The notes: a model not told the origin generated them from the sequence alone. DNA of 54,982 nt from Serratia sp. H1w (GCF_000633355.1 NZ_AYMQ01000062.1:1-54982); one strand, 5' to 3'. Positions 1 through 8,601 are shown, counted from the stretch's first letter. Program-made: numbers and translations.

Positions 1-258
1 GGGTGACCATAGATTTTTTATGCACCTTCGGTGTCGCTGGCCAGATTACTGCGCCCGTTTTTATCGTAGCGATGTGTCGGTGCTGAATTTGAAGATATTT
101 TTGCAGACCGTTTCTGTGAAGCGTGTAAACTGATAGCTCATCAGCTGTCGCTCAAGACGTTGACCAGGCACCAGTGGCCGGTGGCAACGGATGCTTAAGA
201 GATAGCAACGCTTTCTGATAAGCTTTTGCGTAATTCTCAACATCATATGGGGAACAAG
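1..258. other. left-edge region, no confident gene
   Basis: No gene is supported here. A frame open from base 2 to a TGA at 131-133 could be the last 43 codons of a gene that starts outside the window, but its residue content (several Cys and Arg) matches nothing I recognise. A weak sigma70-like pair, TTGCAG at 101-106 and TGTAAA at 124-129 with 17 bases between, could drive the lipoprotein gene downstream; this is only a pattern match. Confidence 0.3.
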
Positions 259-603
259 ATGCGGATTAAAGCCTTACTGGGTCTCTCGGCAGCGGTGCTG
301 CTGGCAGGGTGCAGCAGCACCAATGAACTGACCTCCGCAGGTCAACAGGTCAAATTCACCGATACCAAGCCCGCGGCAGAATGCCAATTGGTCGGCGAAG
401 TGACCGGCACTCAGAGCAACTGGTTGTCCGGGAGCGGTGGTGAAGGCAGTTCCATGCGTGGCGCGGCCAACGATCTGCGCAACAAGGCAGCGGCAATGGG
501 CGGCAACGTGATTTACGGTGCGACCAGCCCAAGCCAGAACCTGCTTTCAAGTTTTGCACCGCTGGACAGCAAAATGATCGGCCAGGTGTATAAGTGCCCA
601 TAA
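259..603 (+). CDS. yjeI: YjeI-family outer lipoprotein (DUF4156)
   Basis: A 114-residue lipoprotein of unknown function. The N-terminus MRIKALLGLSAAVLLAGC is a signal peptide ending in an LAGC lipobox; with Ser after the Cys, outer-membrane sorting is expected. The mature part carries the family core QSNWLSG, SMRGAANDLRNKAAAMGGN and a C-terminal GQVYKCP, matching E. coli YjeI, which lies next to epmB/efp there too. I chose ATG 259 over upstream in-frame TTG 226 and ATG 247 because the signal peptide starts there and GGGGA precedes it. It is a single-gene unit closed by the hairpin at 631-660. The role is not known; DUF4156 is only a family label. Confidence 0.92.
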   Translation: MRIKALLGLSAAVLLAGCSSTNELTSAGQQVKFTDTKPAAECQLVGEVTGTQSNWLSGSGGEGSSMRGAANDLRNKAAAMGGNVIYGATSPSQNLLSSFAPLDSKMIGQVYKCP

Positions 604-630
604 CGCAGGCATCAGCAGCCGTATAAAACA

Positions 631-660
631 AAAGAGGAATGCCCAGGCATTCCTCTTTTT
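631..660. terminator. bidirectional rho-independent terminator (yjeI/epmB)
   Basis: A 12-bp perfect stem (631-642 with 647-658), loop CCAG, flanked by A-run and T-run, so it can work in both directions between the convergent yjeI and epmB genes. Confidence 0.9.
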
Positions 661-677
661 GCATTGATGCTGGCAAC

Positions 678-1706
678 TCAACTTTGCATCAGGCGCAGAT
701 CTAGCGGGGTTTTGCTTGGCTCGCCGCCAACCTCACGGGTCAGGCGCGGTACCAGATAGCCGGAAACCTTGCTGAGCAAACTTTTCATGATTGCTCGGGC
801 CTCGTCGTCGCTGACCATGAAATGCGCCGACCCCTGCACTTTATCCAACACATGGATGTAATAGGGCAGGATCCCCGCATCAAACAATGCGTTGCTCAGC
901 GCCGCCAGCGTATCGGCATCATCATTGATCCCTCGCAGCAGCACGCTCTGGTTCAGCAGCGTTACTCCTGCATTACGCAACTGTGCCATACTGGCGCGCA
1001 GCGATTGGTCAATCTCGTTGGCATGATTGATATGAGTGACCATCAGCACCTGCAGGCGCGATGCTGAGAAGCGTTGGCACAGCGCGGCGGTGATACGGGC
1101 TGGTATTACTACCGGTAAACGGGTATGAATACGCAGGCGTTTAAGATGTGGGATAGCTTCCAGTTCCCCGATCAGCCAATCCAGTTCATGGTCTTTGGCC
1201 ATCAGCGGATCGCCACCGGAGAAAATAATTTCATCCAGTTCCGGGTGTTGACGGATATACTCCACCGCTTGAAGCCAGTTTGCCTTGTTGCCCTGGTTCT
1301 CCTGATAGGGGAAATGACGGCGGAAACAGTAGCGGCAGTTAACCGCACAGCCGCCTTTGACCAGCAGCAGGGCACGATTGCGATATTTATGCAGCAACCC
1401 CGGCACCACGCTGCGCTGTTCATCCAGCGGATCGGTCGTGAAGCCTGGGGCATTGATGAATTCTGCGCTGGCGGTGAGTACCTGGCGCAGCAACGGGTCA
1501 TTGGCATCGCCGGGTTGCATGCGCGCAGCAAAGGCACGCGGCACGCGTAGCGCAAACAGGCGGCGTGCATCGCGCCCCTGCGGCAGTTCCGGGTGCGTAT
1601 TTAGTGACAGAAGCTGCAGTAATTCATCGGGGTCGGTAATAACATCGGCGAGTTGATGCAACCAATCTTCTCTATGCGCCGTGTTTTGGGTTATAATGTG
1701 TGCCAT
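678..1706 (-). CDS. epmB: EF-P lysine 2,3-aminomutase (makes (R)-beta-lysine)
   Basis: A radical-SAM, PLP-dependent enzyme that turns (S)-alpha-lysine into (R)-beta-lysine, which EpmA then ligates to Lys34 of EF-P. At 342 residues it has the family's usual length. The CxxxCxxC cluster motif is Cys120, Cys124 and Cys127 in GGCAVNCRYCFRRHFPY. GGDPL and the C-terminal GGEPSKTPLDLRL also fit KamA/YjeK proteins. It is divergent from efp with only 42 bases between starts, and epmA is in the same window, so the pathway is co-located. ATG 1706 gives the normal N-terminus MAHIITQN. Confidence 0.96.
   Translation of the reverse strand: MAHIITQNTAHREDWLHQLADVITDPDELLQLLSLNTHPELPQGRDARRLFALRVPRAFAARMQPGDANDPLLRQVLTASAEFINAPGFTTDPLDEQRSVVPGLLHKYRNRALLLVKGGCAVNCRYCFRRHFPYQENQGNKANWLQAVEYIRQHPELDEIIFSGGDPLMAKDHELDWLIGELEAIPHLKRLRIHTRLPVVIPARITAALCQRFSASRLQVLMVTHINHANEIDQSLRASMAQLRNAGVTLLNQSVLLRGINDDADTLAALSNALFDAGILPYYIHVLDKVQGSAHFMVSDDEARAIMKSLLSKVSGYLVPRLTREVGGEPSKTPLDLRLMQS
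1692..1697 (+). promoter_or_regulatory. efp promoter -10 (TATAAT)
   Basis: A perfect TATAAT lies inside the first codons of the divergent epmB gene, giving an expected efp start near 1704 and a leader of about 45 bases. No good -35 is seen at 17 bases. Because it overlaps the epmB start, transcription of the two genes may interfere. Confidence 0.5.
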
Positions 1707-1748
1707 TTTTTTGGCTAAGCTACCAGTTTAAATTTTCAGAGGGCCATC

Positions 1749-2315
1749 ATGGCGACTTATTCTAGCAACGATTTCCGTCCGGGTCTTAAAATCATGTTCG
1801 AAGGCGAACCTTACGCTATCGAATCCAGCGAGTTCGTAAAACCAGGCAAAGGCCAGGCTTTTGCTCGCGTTAAAATGCGTCGCCTGCTGACTGGCACCCG
1901 CGTTGAGAAAACCTTCAAATCTACCGATTCCTGCGAAGGCGCGGACGTGGTAGATACCAACATGAACTACCTGTACAACGACGGTGAGTTCTACCACTTC
2001 ATGCACCCTGAGACTTTTGAACAGCATCAGGTTGAAGAGAAAACCGTTTCTGACGTCGCGAAATGGCTGCAAGACAATGCGGAATGTATCGTCACCCTCT
2101 GGGATGGCCGTCCTATCGCTGTGCTGCCACCGAACTTTATCGAAGCAGAAATCACCGATACCGATCCAGGCCTGAAAGGTGACACCGCAGGTACCGGCGG
2201 CAAACCCGCTACCCTGAGCACTGGCGCAGTGGTTAAAGTGCCATTGTTCGTGCAGATTGGTGAAGTGATCAAGGTTGACACCCGCTCTGGCGAATACGTC
2301 TCCCGCGTTAAATAA
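1749..2315 (+). CDS. efp: elongation factor P
   Basis: EF-P binds between the ribosomal P and E sites and relieves stalling at polyproline stretches. The 188-residue length is standard. The domain I loop reads KPGKGQ, with Lys34 as the residue beta-lysylated by EpmA/EpmB. This chemistry requires Lys, not the Arg of rhamnosylated EF-Ps, and so agrees with epmA and epmB being present. CAGAGGG precedes ATG 1749. The gene is monocistronic, with a terminator at 2325-2354. EF-P hydroxylase EpmC is not in the window. Confidence 0.98.
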   Translation: MATYSSNDFRPGLKIMFEGEPYAIESSEFVKPGKGQAFARVKMRRLLTGTRVEKTFKSTDSCEGADVVDTNMNYLYNDGEFYHFMHPETFEQHQVEEKTVSDVAKWLQDNAECIVTLWDGRPIAVLPPNFIEAEITDTDPGLKGDTAGTGGKPATLSTGAVVKVPLFVQIGEVIKVDTRSGEYVSRVK

Positions 2316-2324
2316 GTTTCAAGG

Positions 2325-2354
2325 CAGAGGAACCCCCGTGGTTCCTCTGTTTTA
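2325..2354 (+). terminator. efp terminator
   Basis: Nine-base-pair stem CAGAGGAAC/GTTCCTCTG (2325-2333 with 2341-2349) with a 7-base loop, followed by TTTTAT. Confidence 0.85.
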
Positions 2355-2384
2355 TCCTTTCCCGTCACACGTTGGCAGATCCGC

Positions 2385-2516
2385 ATGATGAAGAAAACGC
2401 TGTTGGTCGTGGTCTCTCTGTTGTTGCTGATGTCTCTCAGCGGCTGCAACACCTTCCGTGGTTTTGGTGAAGACGTGCAACACCTTGGCGGCGCGATTTC
2501 CCGTGGTGCCAGCTGA
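2385..2516 (+). CDS. ecnA: entericidin A, small lipoprotein
   Basis: A 43-residue lipoprotein with a MMKK start, a hydrophobic stretch and the lipobox LSGC (Cys21). The remainder, NTFRGFGEDVQHLGG and ending SRGAS, is the entericidin A signature. In E. coli and Citrobacter, EcnA is described as the antidote partner of bacteriolytic EcnB; that function is family knowledge. It sits between efp and ecnB as in E. coli. The start could be 2385 or 2388 and the ribosome-binding site is weak. Confidence 0.9.
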   Translation: MMKKTLLVVVSLLLLMSLSGCNTFRGFGEDVQHLGGAISRGAS

Positions 2517-2599
2517 TATCGATTAGCGCCATTAATCGGATAATGCAGAAAAATCCGTTTATTCCGGCAACCCTCCTGATTTTTACTACGCTTAGAGAG

Positions 2600-2607
2600 C
2601 TACACTT
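2600..2607 (+). promoter_or_regulatory. possible sigma-S type -10 for ecnB
   Basis: CTACACTT lies 30 bases before the ecnB start and resembles the sigma-S extended -10 (CTATACTT). E. coli ecnB is known to be RpoS-dependent. No convincing -35 is visible, which fits sigma-S but is not proof. The same CTACACT core precedes blc. Confidence 0.45.
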
Positions 2608-2636
2608 TTTCACTAATAACGAATAAGGGTAATCTT

Positions 2637-2768
2637 ATGCTGAAGAAAACTATTTTCGCCATTTTCTCTTTGTTGATCCTGTCATCGCTGGTGGGCTGCA
2701 ATACTACCGAAGGCGTGGGCAAAGATGTTGAAGCTGGTGGTCAGGCGATCCAGCGTAGCGCACAGTAA
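2637..2768 (+). CDS. ecnB: entericidin B, small bacteriolytic lipoprotein
   Basis: A 43-residue lipoprotein, [17 protein letters not shown] then LVGC (Cys21), followed by [19 protein letters not shown], which is the EcnB core. EcnB is reported to promote lysis in stationary phase, countered by EcnA. The amphipathic C-terminus fits that role but activity cannot be read from sequence. ATAAGGGTAATCTT supplies a reasonable ribosome-binding site. It has its own putative sigma-S promoter, so the pair is likely differently controlled. Confidence 0.92.
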   Translation: MLKKTIFAIFSLLILSSLVGCNTTEGVGKDVEAGGQAIQRSAQ

Positions 2769-2785
2769 ATTCCTTTGGGTTCAAC

Positions 2786-2828
2786 GGTATTCCACGGCAA
2801 CGCTTGAATATCCCTTCCGTGGAATACC
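2786..2828. repeat. perfect 12-bp inverted repeat between ecnB and gdx
   Basis: GGTATTCCACGG (2786-2797) and CCGTGGAATACC (2817-2828) are exact complements with a 19-base loop. No T-run follows on either strand, so it is not a classical terminator. The right arm falls at the -35 zone of the gdx promoter, so it may be an operator or an mRNA 3' structure. Confidence 0.7.
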
Positions 2829-2845
2829 CATTTCATCGCCTTGTT

Positions 2846-2854
2846 TGTTATAAT
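2846..2854 (+). promoter_or_regulatory. gdx extended -10 promoter
   Basis: TGTTATAAT: a perfect TATAAT at 2849-2854 preceded by the TGn extended -10 element. The expected start, near 2861, places both riboswitch hairpins in the leader. No -35 match is present, as is common with extended -10 promoters. Confidence 0.7.
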
Positions 2855-2874
2855 CAACGCCTTCAATCAGCCAA

Positions 2875-2918
2875 GTGGGACGACCCGCCTGCGCTTCTGT
2901 TGTCTGGGGACGACCCCA
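2875..2918 (+). promoter_or_regulatory. guanidine-II riboswitch (mini-ykkC)
   Basis: Two short hairpins each present the hallmark ACGA tetraloop: GTGGG-ACGA-CCCGC (loop 2880-2883) and TGGGG-ACGA-CCCCA (loop 2910-2913), separated by 16 bases. The second hairpin ends 7 bases before the GGAG ribosome-binding site at 2926-2929. This is the mini-ykkC architecture, in which guanidinium stabilises the hairpin pair and frees the Shine-Dalgarno. Its place just before a SugE/Gdx gene is the classic genomic context. Confidence 0.9.
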
Positions 2919-2937
2919 CAGTTCTGGAGCCAGTTTC

Positions 2938-3255
2938 ATGGCATGGATTATTTTGCTTTTTGCGGGCCTGTTAGAGGTCGTCTGGGCTATTGGCCTGAAA
3001 TATACCCACGGTTTTACCCGTTTGACCCCCAGTTTGATTACCGTCGCTGCGATGGTGGTGAGCATGGTGTTGCTGGCGCACGCCATGAAAACGCTGCCCG
3101 CGGGCACGGCTTACGCCGTGTGGACCGGGATAGGTGCGGTAGGTGCGGCGGTAATGGGCATGATCCTGCTCGGTGAGTCGACCAACATCATGCGCATTCT
3201 CAGTCTGTGTCTGATCGTTGCCGGGATCCTGGGGCTAAAATTCAGCAGTCAGTGA
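2938..3255 (+). CDS. gdx: guanidinium exporter Gdx (SugE), SMR family
   Basis: A 105-residue small multidrug resistance protein with four membrane helices, acting as a dual-topology dimer that swaps guanidinium for protons. The essential Glu13 is present, with Trp16, Ser42, Tyr59 and Trp62 at positions that define the Gdx rather than the EmrE branch (family knowledge). The upstream guanidine-II riboswitch supports the substrate independently. The start at ATG 2938 follows GGAG. Its stop overlaps the end of the convergent blc gene by 7 bases. The older name sugE is often still used. Confidence 0.96.
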   Translation: MAWIILLFAGLLEVVWAIGLKYTHGFTRLTPSLITVAAMVVSMVLLAHAMKTLPAGTAYAVWTGIGAVGAAVMGMILLGESTNIMRILSLCLIVAGILGLKFSSQ

Positions 3256-3782
3256 GTGGGCTGCTGATTTACCCAGATCAGTGCTGCGGTATCAAACCCG
3301 TAGCCTTTGGCAATTTGCACTAGTCTGTCGCGCGTGGCGGCTTCTATCGTCGGCGTGCGCGACAGTATCCACAGATAGTTGCGGTTTGGGCCTGCCACCA
3401 AGGCATAGCGATACTGCGGATCGAGATCGATGACGTTATAGCCGCCATAGAAAGGGCCGAAGAATGAGACTTTCAGCGAGGCCGTCTGCGGTGAGCCGAT
3501 AAAGTACGCCTTGCCTACGCTTTCCTTCCACTGTTGTTTCTTACTGTCATAACCCCGGTTAATCACCTTCAGACCGCCGTCTTCACGTGGGCTGTAGTTG
3601 GCCGTGACCTGCTCCAAGCCTCGTTCAAAGCTGTGATCCAGACGCGCGATTTCATACCAGGTGCCGAGATAGCGTTTGGCTTCGAAGTTGTCTACCACCT
3701 TGACGTCCTTCGGGGGTGTCACGCTACAGGCAACGGAAACCAGAGCAGATAACATGACGCAAAGCTTTGACCAGAAACGCAT
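3249..3782 (-). CDS. blc: outer-membrane lipocalin Blc
   Basis: A 177-residue bacterial lipocalin that binds lysophospholipids and fatty acids at the outer membrane. It has a signal peptide ending in SVAC (lipid-modified Cys19) and the lipocalin GxW motif in [18 protein letters not shown], followed by barrel strands. The C-terminal region WILSRTP fits the family. It is convergent with gdx (7-base overlap). In E. coli ampC follows between blc and frdD; here only 87 bases separate them. A sigma-S-like -10 lies just upstream, consistent with the stationary-phase expression known for blc. Confidence 0.95.
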   Translation of the reverse strand: MRFWSKLCVMLSALVSVACSVTPPKDVKVVDNFEAKRYLGTWYEIARLDHSFERGLEQVTANYSPREDGGLKVINRGYDSKKQQWKESVGKAYFIGSPQTASLKVSFFGPFYGGYNVIDLDPQYRYALVAGPNRNYLWILSRTPTIEAATRDRLVQIAKGYGFDTAALIWVNQQPTH

Positions 3783-3814
3783 GGGGGACTCCTGTTTAGC
3801 AGTAACAGTTAAAC

Positions 3815-3821
3815 AGTGTAG
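3815..3821 (-). promoter_or_regulatory. possible sigma-S type -10 for blc
   Basis: On the minus strand CTACACT lies 33 bases before the blc start, the same core seen before ecnB. Both genes are RpoS-dependent in E. coli. Pattern match only. Confidence 0.4.
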
Positions 3822-3838
3822 TCGAAAGGAGGGAAGCA

Positions 3839-3862
3839 GGCGACCAACGGAAGTTGGCCGCC
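3839..3862 (-). terminator. hairpin after the frd operon
   Basis: Ten-base-pair stem (3839-3848 with 3853-3862, one G-T pair) with a 4-base loop, 8 bases past the frdD stop. No T-run follows, so termination may be partial. In E. coli the frd terminator doubles as the ampC attenuator; ampC is absent here. Confidence 0.5.
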
Positions 3863-3869
3863 AGAGGTC

Positions 3870-4229
3870 TTACAGTGTGACGACCCCGATCAGGGTAACC
3901 ACGCTCAGAATGGCTGCCAGGCCATAGAATACCCATTTGCCCGCAGGCACGTGGACTTTCAGATCGTGCATGGCATGGTGGATACGGTGTAGCCCGCACC
4001 ACAATGGCAGAATGATCATCAGCAGCAGGAACAGGCGGCCGATCCAGCTTTGGCAAAACGCCAACACGCGGTCATAGCCTAAAGCTTCGCCGGGGAACAG
4101 GCCAAGTGGCAGCAGAATGCCGACCAGCAGCACGATAGCCGGAGCAACGATCGCGCCCCACATACCGCCAGCACCAAATAATCCCCAGAAAACCGGCTCG
4201 TCAGAGCGCTTAGGTGATTGATTTATCAT
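3870..4229 (-). CDS. frdD: fumarate reductase membrane subunit D
   Basis: A 119-residue inner-membrane anchor subunit that, with FrdC, binds menaquinol and docks FrdAB on the cytoplasmic face. Three hydrophobic helices are visible (about 24-45, 62-82, 98-118), with the conserved [11 protein letters not shown] between the second and third. Length and sequence fit E. coli FrdD. It is the last gene of frdABCD, starting 12 bases after frdC. Confidence 0.97.
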   Translation of the reverse strand: MINQSPKRSDEPVFWGLFGAGGMWGAIVAPAIVLLVGILLPLGLFPGEALGYDRVLAFCQSWIGRLFLLLMIILPLWCGLHRIHHAMHDLKVHVPAGKWVFYGLAAILSVVTLIGVVTL

Positions 4230-4241
4230 GTTTCCTCCGGA

Positions 4242-4634
4242 TTACAGTAACGCTACGGCGAGAATGATCACGGTGACGACGATCGTCACTGCCCACAGCG
4301 CCTTAACGATTGGCTCCGGCCCCATTTTCTCGCTGTTTACTACGATGTTGGCAGCTTTTGGCGCCAAATCGAACCAGGTTTTGGTATGCAGCGCGGCGGC
4401 CAGCAGGGCGATGACGTTAATCAACAGCACCACCGGGTTTTGCAGGAAGCCGACAAAACCGGCCCAGTTTTCCGGGCCGCCCTTCAGGGCAAAGACGCCG
4501 TAGATCAGCACCAGGCTGAACCACACCGCCAGCACCGAAGTGCCTTCACGCAGCATGTAGAAACGGTAGAAACCCAGCTTTTGCCACCAGGTTGGCGTCA
4601 TGGTACGCACATAGGGCTTACGTTGTGTTGTCAT
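4242..4634 (-). CDS. frdC: fumarate reductase membrane subunit C
   Basis: A 130-residue membrane anchor with three predicted helices; the N-terminal [19 protein letters not shown] is characteristic of FrdC. With FrdD it forms the menaquinol-oxidising site feeding electrons to FrdB. It lies 16 bases downstream of frdB in the same operon, and start ATG 4634 gives the usual [11 protein letters not shown]-terminus. Confidence 0.97.
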   Translation of the reverse strand: MTTQRKPYVRTMTPTWWQKLGFYRFYMLREGTSVLAVWFSLVLIYGVFALKGGPENWAGFVGFLQNPVVLLINVIALLAAALHTKTWFDLAPKAANIVVNSEKMGPEPIVKALWAVTIVVTVIILAVALL

Positions 4635-4650
4635 TGCTGTCTCCCCTCCC

Positions 4651-5385
4651 TTATTGCGGTTTCAGCATTGCGATCATGAAGTCTTTGGCACTCTCAACCT
4701 TGCCCTGCTGGATCGCAGCGGCCGGATCGACGTGTTTTGGACAGACTTCAGAGCAGTAGCCAACAAACGTACAGGACCAGACACCGTTCTGGCCGTTAAG
4801 CAGCGGCATACGCTGTTTCTTGCCGTGGTCACGGTTATCCAGGTTATAGCGGTGTGCCAGCGTAATGGCTGCCGGGCCGATAAATTCCTGATTGAGGCCG
4901 AACTGTGGGCAAGCGGCGTAGCACAGGCCGCAGTTGATGCAGCCAGAGAACTGGTGATACTTCGCCATTTGCGCCGGGGTTTGCACGTTCGGGCCATCTT
5001 CCGGCTTGCGATCGTTACCGATGATATAAGGCTTGATCGCTTCCAGGCTCTCGATGAAGTGGGTCATATCCACCACCAGATCGCGCTCGATCGGGAAGTT
5101 ACCCAGCGCCTCAACCTTCATGCCGTCGGTATATTCACGCAGGAAGGTTTTACAGGCCAGTTTCGGCACACGGTTGACCATCATGCCGCAAGAACCACAG
5201 ATGGCCATACGGCACGACCAGCGGTAGGACAGGTCTGGCGCCAGGTTATCTTTGATATAGCCCAGTGCGTCCAGCAGCGAAGTCTGCTCATCGTAAGGTA
5301 CGCTGAAGGTCTCGAAATGCGGCTCGGCGTCGCGTTCCGGGTTATAGCGCATGACCTCGATTTTCAGGGTTTTCAGCTCAGCCAT
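4651..5385 (-). CDS. frdB: fumarate reductase iron-sulfur subunit
   Basis: A 244-residue electron-transfer subunit. The N-terminal ferredoxin domain binds [2Fe-2S] through [10 protein letters not shown] and a further Cys. The C-terminal domain carries [12 protein letters not shown] and [17 protein letters not shown] for the [4Fe-4S] and [3Fe-4S] clusters. Start ATG 5385 ([11 protein letters not shown]) matches the family; the frame runs further upstream but only as overlap with frdA. It overlaps the frdA end by 8 bases, suggesting translational coupling. Confidence 0.97.
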   Translation of the reverse strand: MAELKTLKIEVMRYNPERDAEPHFETFSVPYDEQTSLLDALGYIKDNLAPDLSYRWSCRMAICGSCGMMVNRVPKLACKTFLREYTDGMKVEALGNFPIERDLVVDMTHFIESLEAIKPYIIGNDRKPEDGPNVQTPAQMAKYHQFSGCINCGLCYAACPQFGLNQEFIGPAAITLAHRYNLDNRDHGKKQRMPLLNGQNGVWSCTFVGYCSEVCPKHVDPAAAIQQGKVESAKDFMIAMLKPQ

Positions 5386-7180
5386 TCGCCTGCTCCTTAT
5401 CCTTTCTCTCTTTGTCCTGCGCTTCGGCTGCTGCGCCATAGACACGCTTGGCCGGTGGCAGTTTGGTAATTTTCACGTCGCTGTACTCCAGGCGTGGTGC
5501 GCCGTTCGGGTTATGGAACGCCAGCGTGTGTTTCAGGAAGTTTACGTCGTCACGCTCGGTACAACCTTCGTCGAGACGCTGGTGTGCGCCGCGTGATTCT
5601 TTACGGTTGAAGGCCGAGTGCGCCATACATTCGGCAACGTCCAGGCCGTAGCCCAGTTCGATGGTGTACAGCAGGTCGGTATTGAAAACGCTGGAGTTGT
5701 CGGTGATTTTGACGCGTTTGAATCGCTCCTTCAGCTCTGCCAGCTTATCGATGGTTTTCTGCATCAGCTCCGGCGTACGGTAGATACCGCAGCCTTCTTC
5801 CATCGACAGACCCATTTCGTCGCGGATCTTCGACCAGTTCTCGCTACCTTCCTGTTTCATCAGGTTGCTGAGACGGGTTTCCACGTCGCGGCCTTGCGCT
5901 TCGAGCGCGCTGCCGTTGGCCGGGCCGCTTTCCAATGCGCGGCGGGCTGCGTGCTCACCGGCCACACGCCCAAATACCACCAGCTCAGCCAGTGAGTTGG
6001 AGCCCAGGCGGTTTGCGCCGTGCAGGCCAACCGAGGAACATTCGCCGACGGCGAACAGCCCTTTGATACGGGTTTCACAGTTCTGATCGGTTTCGATACC
6101 GCCCATGGTGTAGTGCGCGGTTGGGCGTACCGGGATTGGATCCTTGACCGGATCGACGCCCACGTAAGCTTTTGACAGCTCACAGATGAACGGCAGACGC
6201 TCCAGCAGTTTCTTCTCGCCCAGGTGGCGCAGATCCAGATAGACCACGTCGCCGCGCGGTGTGGCGATGGTGCGGCCAGCACGCCATTCGTGCCAGAAAG
6301 CCTGCGATACTTTGTCACGCGGGCCCAGCTCCATATATTTGTTCTTTGGCTCGCCCAACGGGGTTTCCGGGCCCATGCCGTAGTCTTGCAGGTAGCGGTA
6401 GCCATCTTTGTTAACCAGTATACCGCCTTCACCGCGGCAGCCTTCGGTCATCAGGATGCCGGAGCCTGGCAGGCCGGTTGGGTGATATTGCACGAACTCC
6501 ATGTCACGCAGTGGCACGCCGTGGTGGAACGCCATCCCCATACCGTCGCCGGTGACGATGCCGCCGTTGGTGTTATAGCGATAAACGCGGCCTGCACCAC
6601 CGGTGGCCATAATGACCGCGTTGGCACGGATCTGCACGCGAGTGCCTTCCATCATGTTCATGGCAACCACGCCACGCGCCTGACCATCATCTACCAGCAC
6701 ATCTAATACGAAGTGCTCGTCGAAGCGTTGGATTTGCGGGTATTTCAGCGAGGTCTGGAACAGGGTGTGCAGCATGTGGAAGCCGGTTTTATCGGCGGCG
6801 AACCAGGTACGTTCGATCTTCATGCCACCAAAGCGGCGCACGTTGATTGAACCGTCCGGTTTACGGCTCCAAGGGCAGCCCCATTGCTCCAACTGAGCCA
6901 TTTCACGTGGGCAGCTGTGAACAAAGTGATCGACCACGTCCTGCTCACACAGCCAGTCGCCACCGGCTACGGTGTCCTGGAAGTGATAGTCGTAGCTGTC
7001 GTGATCCTGAGTGACTGCAGCGGAGCCCCCTTCGGCGGCTACCGTGTGGCTGCGCATCGGATAAACTTTTGATATCAGCGCGATTTTCAGTTGGGGATTG
7101 GCTTCCGCGGCGGCTATGGCTGCCCGTAGACCAGCTCCCCCGGCACCAATGATGGCTAGGTCGGCGTTAAAGGTTTGCAC
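5378..7180 (-). CDS. frdA: fumarate reductase flavoprotein subunit
   Basis: The 600-residue catalytic subunit that reduces fumarate to succinate during anaerobic respiration. The N-terminal Rossmann motif [12 protein letters not shown] binds FAD, and His45 in SHTVAAEGG is the covalent flavin ligand. GTG at 7178-7180 is the start codon, preceded by a strong GGAGGAG; E. coli frdA also uses GTG. First gene of frdABCD, controlled by a probable FNR site near 7360. Confidence 0.97.
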   Translation of the reverse strand: MQTFNADLAIIGAGGAGLRAAIAAAEANPQLKIALISKVYPMRSHTVAAEGGSAAVTQDHDSYDYHFQDTVAGGDWLCEQDVVDHFVHSCPREMAQLEQWGCPWSRKPDGSINVRRFGGMKIERTWFAADKTGFHMLHTLFQTSLKYPQIQRFDEHFVLDVLVDDGQARGVVAMNMMEGTRVQIRANAVIMATGGAGRVYRYNTNGGIVTGDGMGMAFHHGVPLRDMEFVQYHPTGLPGSGILMTEGCRGEGGILVNKDGYRYLQDYGMGPETPLGEPKNKYMELGPRDKVSQAFWHEWRAGRTIATPRGDVVYLDLRHLGEKKLLERLPFICELSKAYVGVDPVKDPIPVRPTAHYTMGGIETDQNCETRIKGLFAVGECSSVGLHGANRLGSNSLAELVVFGRVAGEHAARRALESGPANGSALEAQGRDVETRLSNLMKQEGSENWSKIRDEMGLSMEEGCGIYRTPELMQKTIDKLAELKERFKRVKITDNSSVFNTDLLYTIELGYGLDVAECMAHSAFNRKESRGAHQRLDEGCTERDDVNFLKHTLAFHNPNGAPRLEYSDVKITKLPPAKRVYGAAAEAQDKERKDKEQANG

Positions 7181-7581
7181 TGCACTCCTCCAATATTCTT
7201 GTTAAAACGACAAATTAATAATCTATGCTTAATATTTATAAAAATGCTTCGGGTGCTAAGCTTATTCAGTGACTTGTTAGACTAAAGACTAAGAATAGAT
7301 AACTGCTACTCAATATAGGGTTATGACTATACCTAAAGTTAAGTAGTAGAAATTTGATGTGATCGATTGTTTTGTCTTTTAACCGTTACGCAAGAGGCAT
7401 TCCTGCAAAAAGAACGCGTTGCATCGCCTTTGTCTTCGATTAAAGCGATTACCGGTGGTTTATATGGCTTATATGTTTTTTATTATTTTAATGTAGACCA
7501 GTGCACACAATAGCCAAGAATTTGTTTGCTTGAGAGGATGCGAGTAGACTGCACCCCCTGTTTGATTTCGGAGTAATTACC
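7181..7581. other. frdA-epmA divergent regulatory interval
   Basis: A 401-base AT-rich intergenic region with no credible ORF. It holds the probable FNR-dependent frd promoter (7326-7367). On the other side, the AT-rich stretch at about 7455-7500 and GGAG at 7570-7573 serve epmA. I could not assign a clear epmA promoter or NarL boxes by eye. Confidence 0.6.
7326..7367 (-). promoter_or_regulatory. frd promoter with FNR-like box
   Basis: Read on the minus strand, ATCGATCACATCAAAT (7353-7368) resembles an FNR site (TTGAT-n4-ATCAA), though one base short in spacing. TATAGT at 7331-7326 lies about 32 bases downstream, the class II FNR geometry (site near -41.5). E. coli frdA is FNR-activated; the position supports the same here. 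Confidence 0.45.
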
Positions 7582-8559
7582 ATGAGCGAAACGGCAAGCT
7601 GGCAGCCAAGTGCACCCATCGCCAATTTGTTGAAGCGCGCAGCGATACTGGCTGAGATCCGGCGCTTCTTTGCCGATCGTGGGGTGTTGGAAGTTGAGAC
7701 CCCGGCCATGAGCCAGGCGACGGTCACCGACATCCACCTGGTGCCGTTCCAGACGCGTTTCGTCGGCCCGGGCGCGGCAGATGGCCTGACGCTGTACATG
7801 ATGACCAGCCCGGAATACCACATGAAGCGCCTGCTGGCGGCCGGTAGCGGCCCGATCTATCAGCTGGGGCGCAGCTTCCGTAATGAAGAAGCGGGGCGGC
7901 ATCACAACCCTGAGTTCACCATGCTGGAATGGTATCGCCCGCACTACGATATGTACCGCCTGATGAATGAAGTGGACGATCTGCTGCAACAGGTGCTGGA
8001 TTGCGATAGTGCGGAAACCCTGTCCTATCAGCAGGCGTTCCTGCGTCATCTGGATCTCGATCCGCTGTCGGCGGAAAAGGCACAACTGCGTGAGGCGGCG
8101 GCCAAGCTCGATCTGAGCAATATTGCCGATACGGAAGAAGACCGCGATAACTTGCTGCAACTGCTGTTCACCGTGGGCGTCGAACCGCATATCGGCCGTG
8201 ATAAACCGGCATTCGTTTACCACTTCCCGGCCTCACAGGCCTCACTGGCAGAGATCAGCACGGAAGATCACCGTGTCGCCGAGCGGTTTGAGGTTTATTT
8301 CAAAGGTCTTGAGCTGGCGAATGGTTTCCGCGAGTTGACCGACGGCGATGAGCAACGTCAGCGCTTTACCCAGGACAATCGTAAACGCGTGGCGCGTGGC
8401 CTGCCGGAGCACCCGATTGATAACAACCTGCTGGATGCGTTGAAGCATGGTATGCCGGAGTGTGCTGGCGTGGCGCTGGGGGTCGATCGTTTGGTGATGC
8501 TGGCATTGGGAGCGGAAAGCCTGAGCGAAGTGATTGCGTTTCCGGTTAGCCGAGCGTAA
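7582..8559 (+). CDS. epmA: EF-P-(R)-beta-lysine ligase
   Basis: A 325-residue paralogue of the lysyl-tRNA synthetase catalytic core without the anticodon domain. It activates (R)-beta-lysine and transfers it to Lys34 of EF-P. Class II synthetase motifs are visible: motif 2 in [22 protein letters not shown] and motif 3 in [12 protein letters not shown]. It pairs functionally with epmB and efp at 0.7-2.3 kb. GGAG at 7570-7573 supports ATG 7582. Also known as poxA, genX or yjeA. Confidence 0.97.
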   Translation: MSETASWQPSAPIANLLKRAAILAEIRRFFADRGVLEVETPAMSQATVTDIHLVPFQTRFVGPGAADGLTLYMMTSPEYHMKRLLAAGSGPIYQLGRSFRNEEAGRHHNPEFTMLEWYRPHYDMYRLMNEVDDLLQQVLDCDSAETLSYQQAFLRHLDLDPLSAEKAQLREAAAKLDLSNIADTEEDRDNLLQLLFTVGVEPHIGRDKPAFVYHFPASQASLAEISTEDHRVAERFEVYFKGLELANGFRELTDGDEQRQRFTQDNRKRVARGLPEHPIDNNLLDALKHGMPECAGVALGVDRLVMLALGAESLSEVIAFPVSRA

Positions 8560-8601
8560 CCAGATACGTAGGGAGCCGATAAACTTCCACTAGACTCACT
8601 A

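Noticed and set aside
2-133. Frame open from the left edge to a TGA, 43 codons
   Set aside because: No recognised family and unusual composition; too short to support a truncated gene.
2537-2557. CGGAT/ATCCG hairpin between ecnA and ecnB as terminator
   Set aside because: Only 5 base pairs with a long loop; too weak to claim.
4654-5469. 271-codon ORF on the plus strand opposite frdB
   Set aside because: Shadow of a strongly conserved gene; composition typical of antisense frames.
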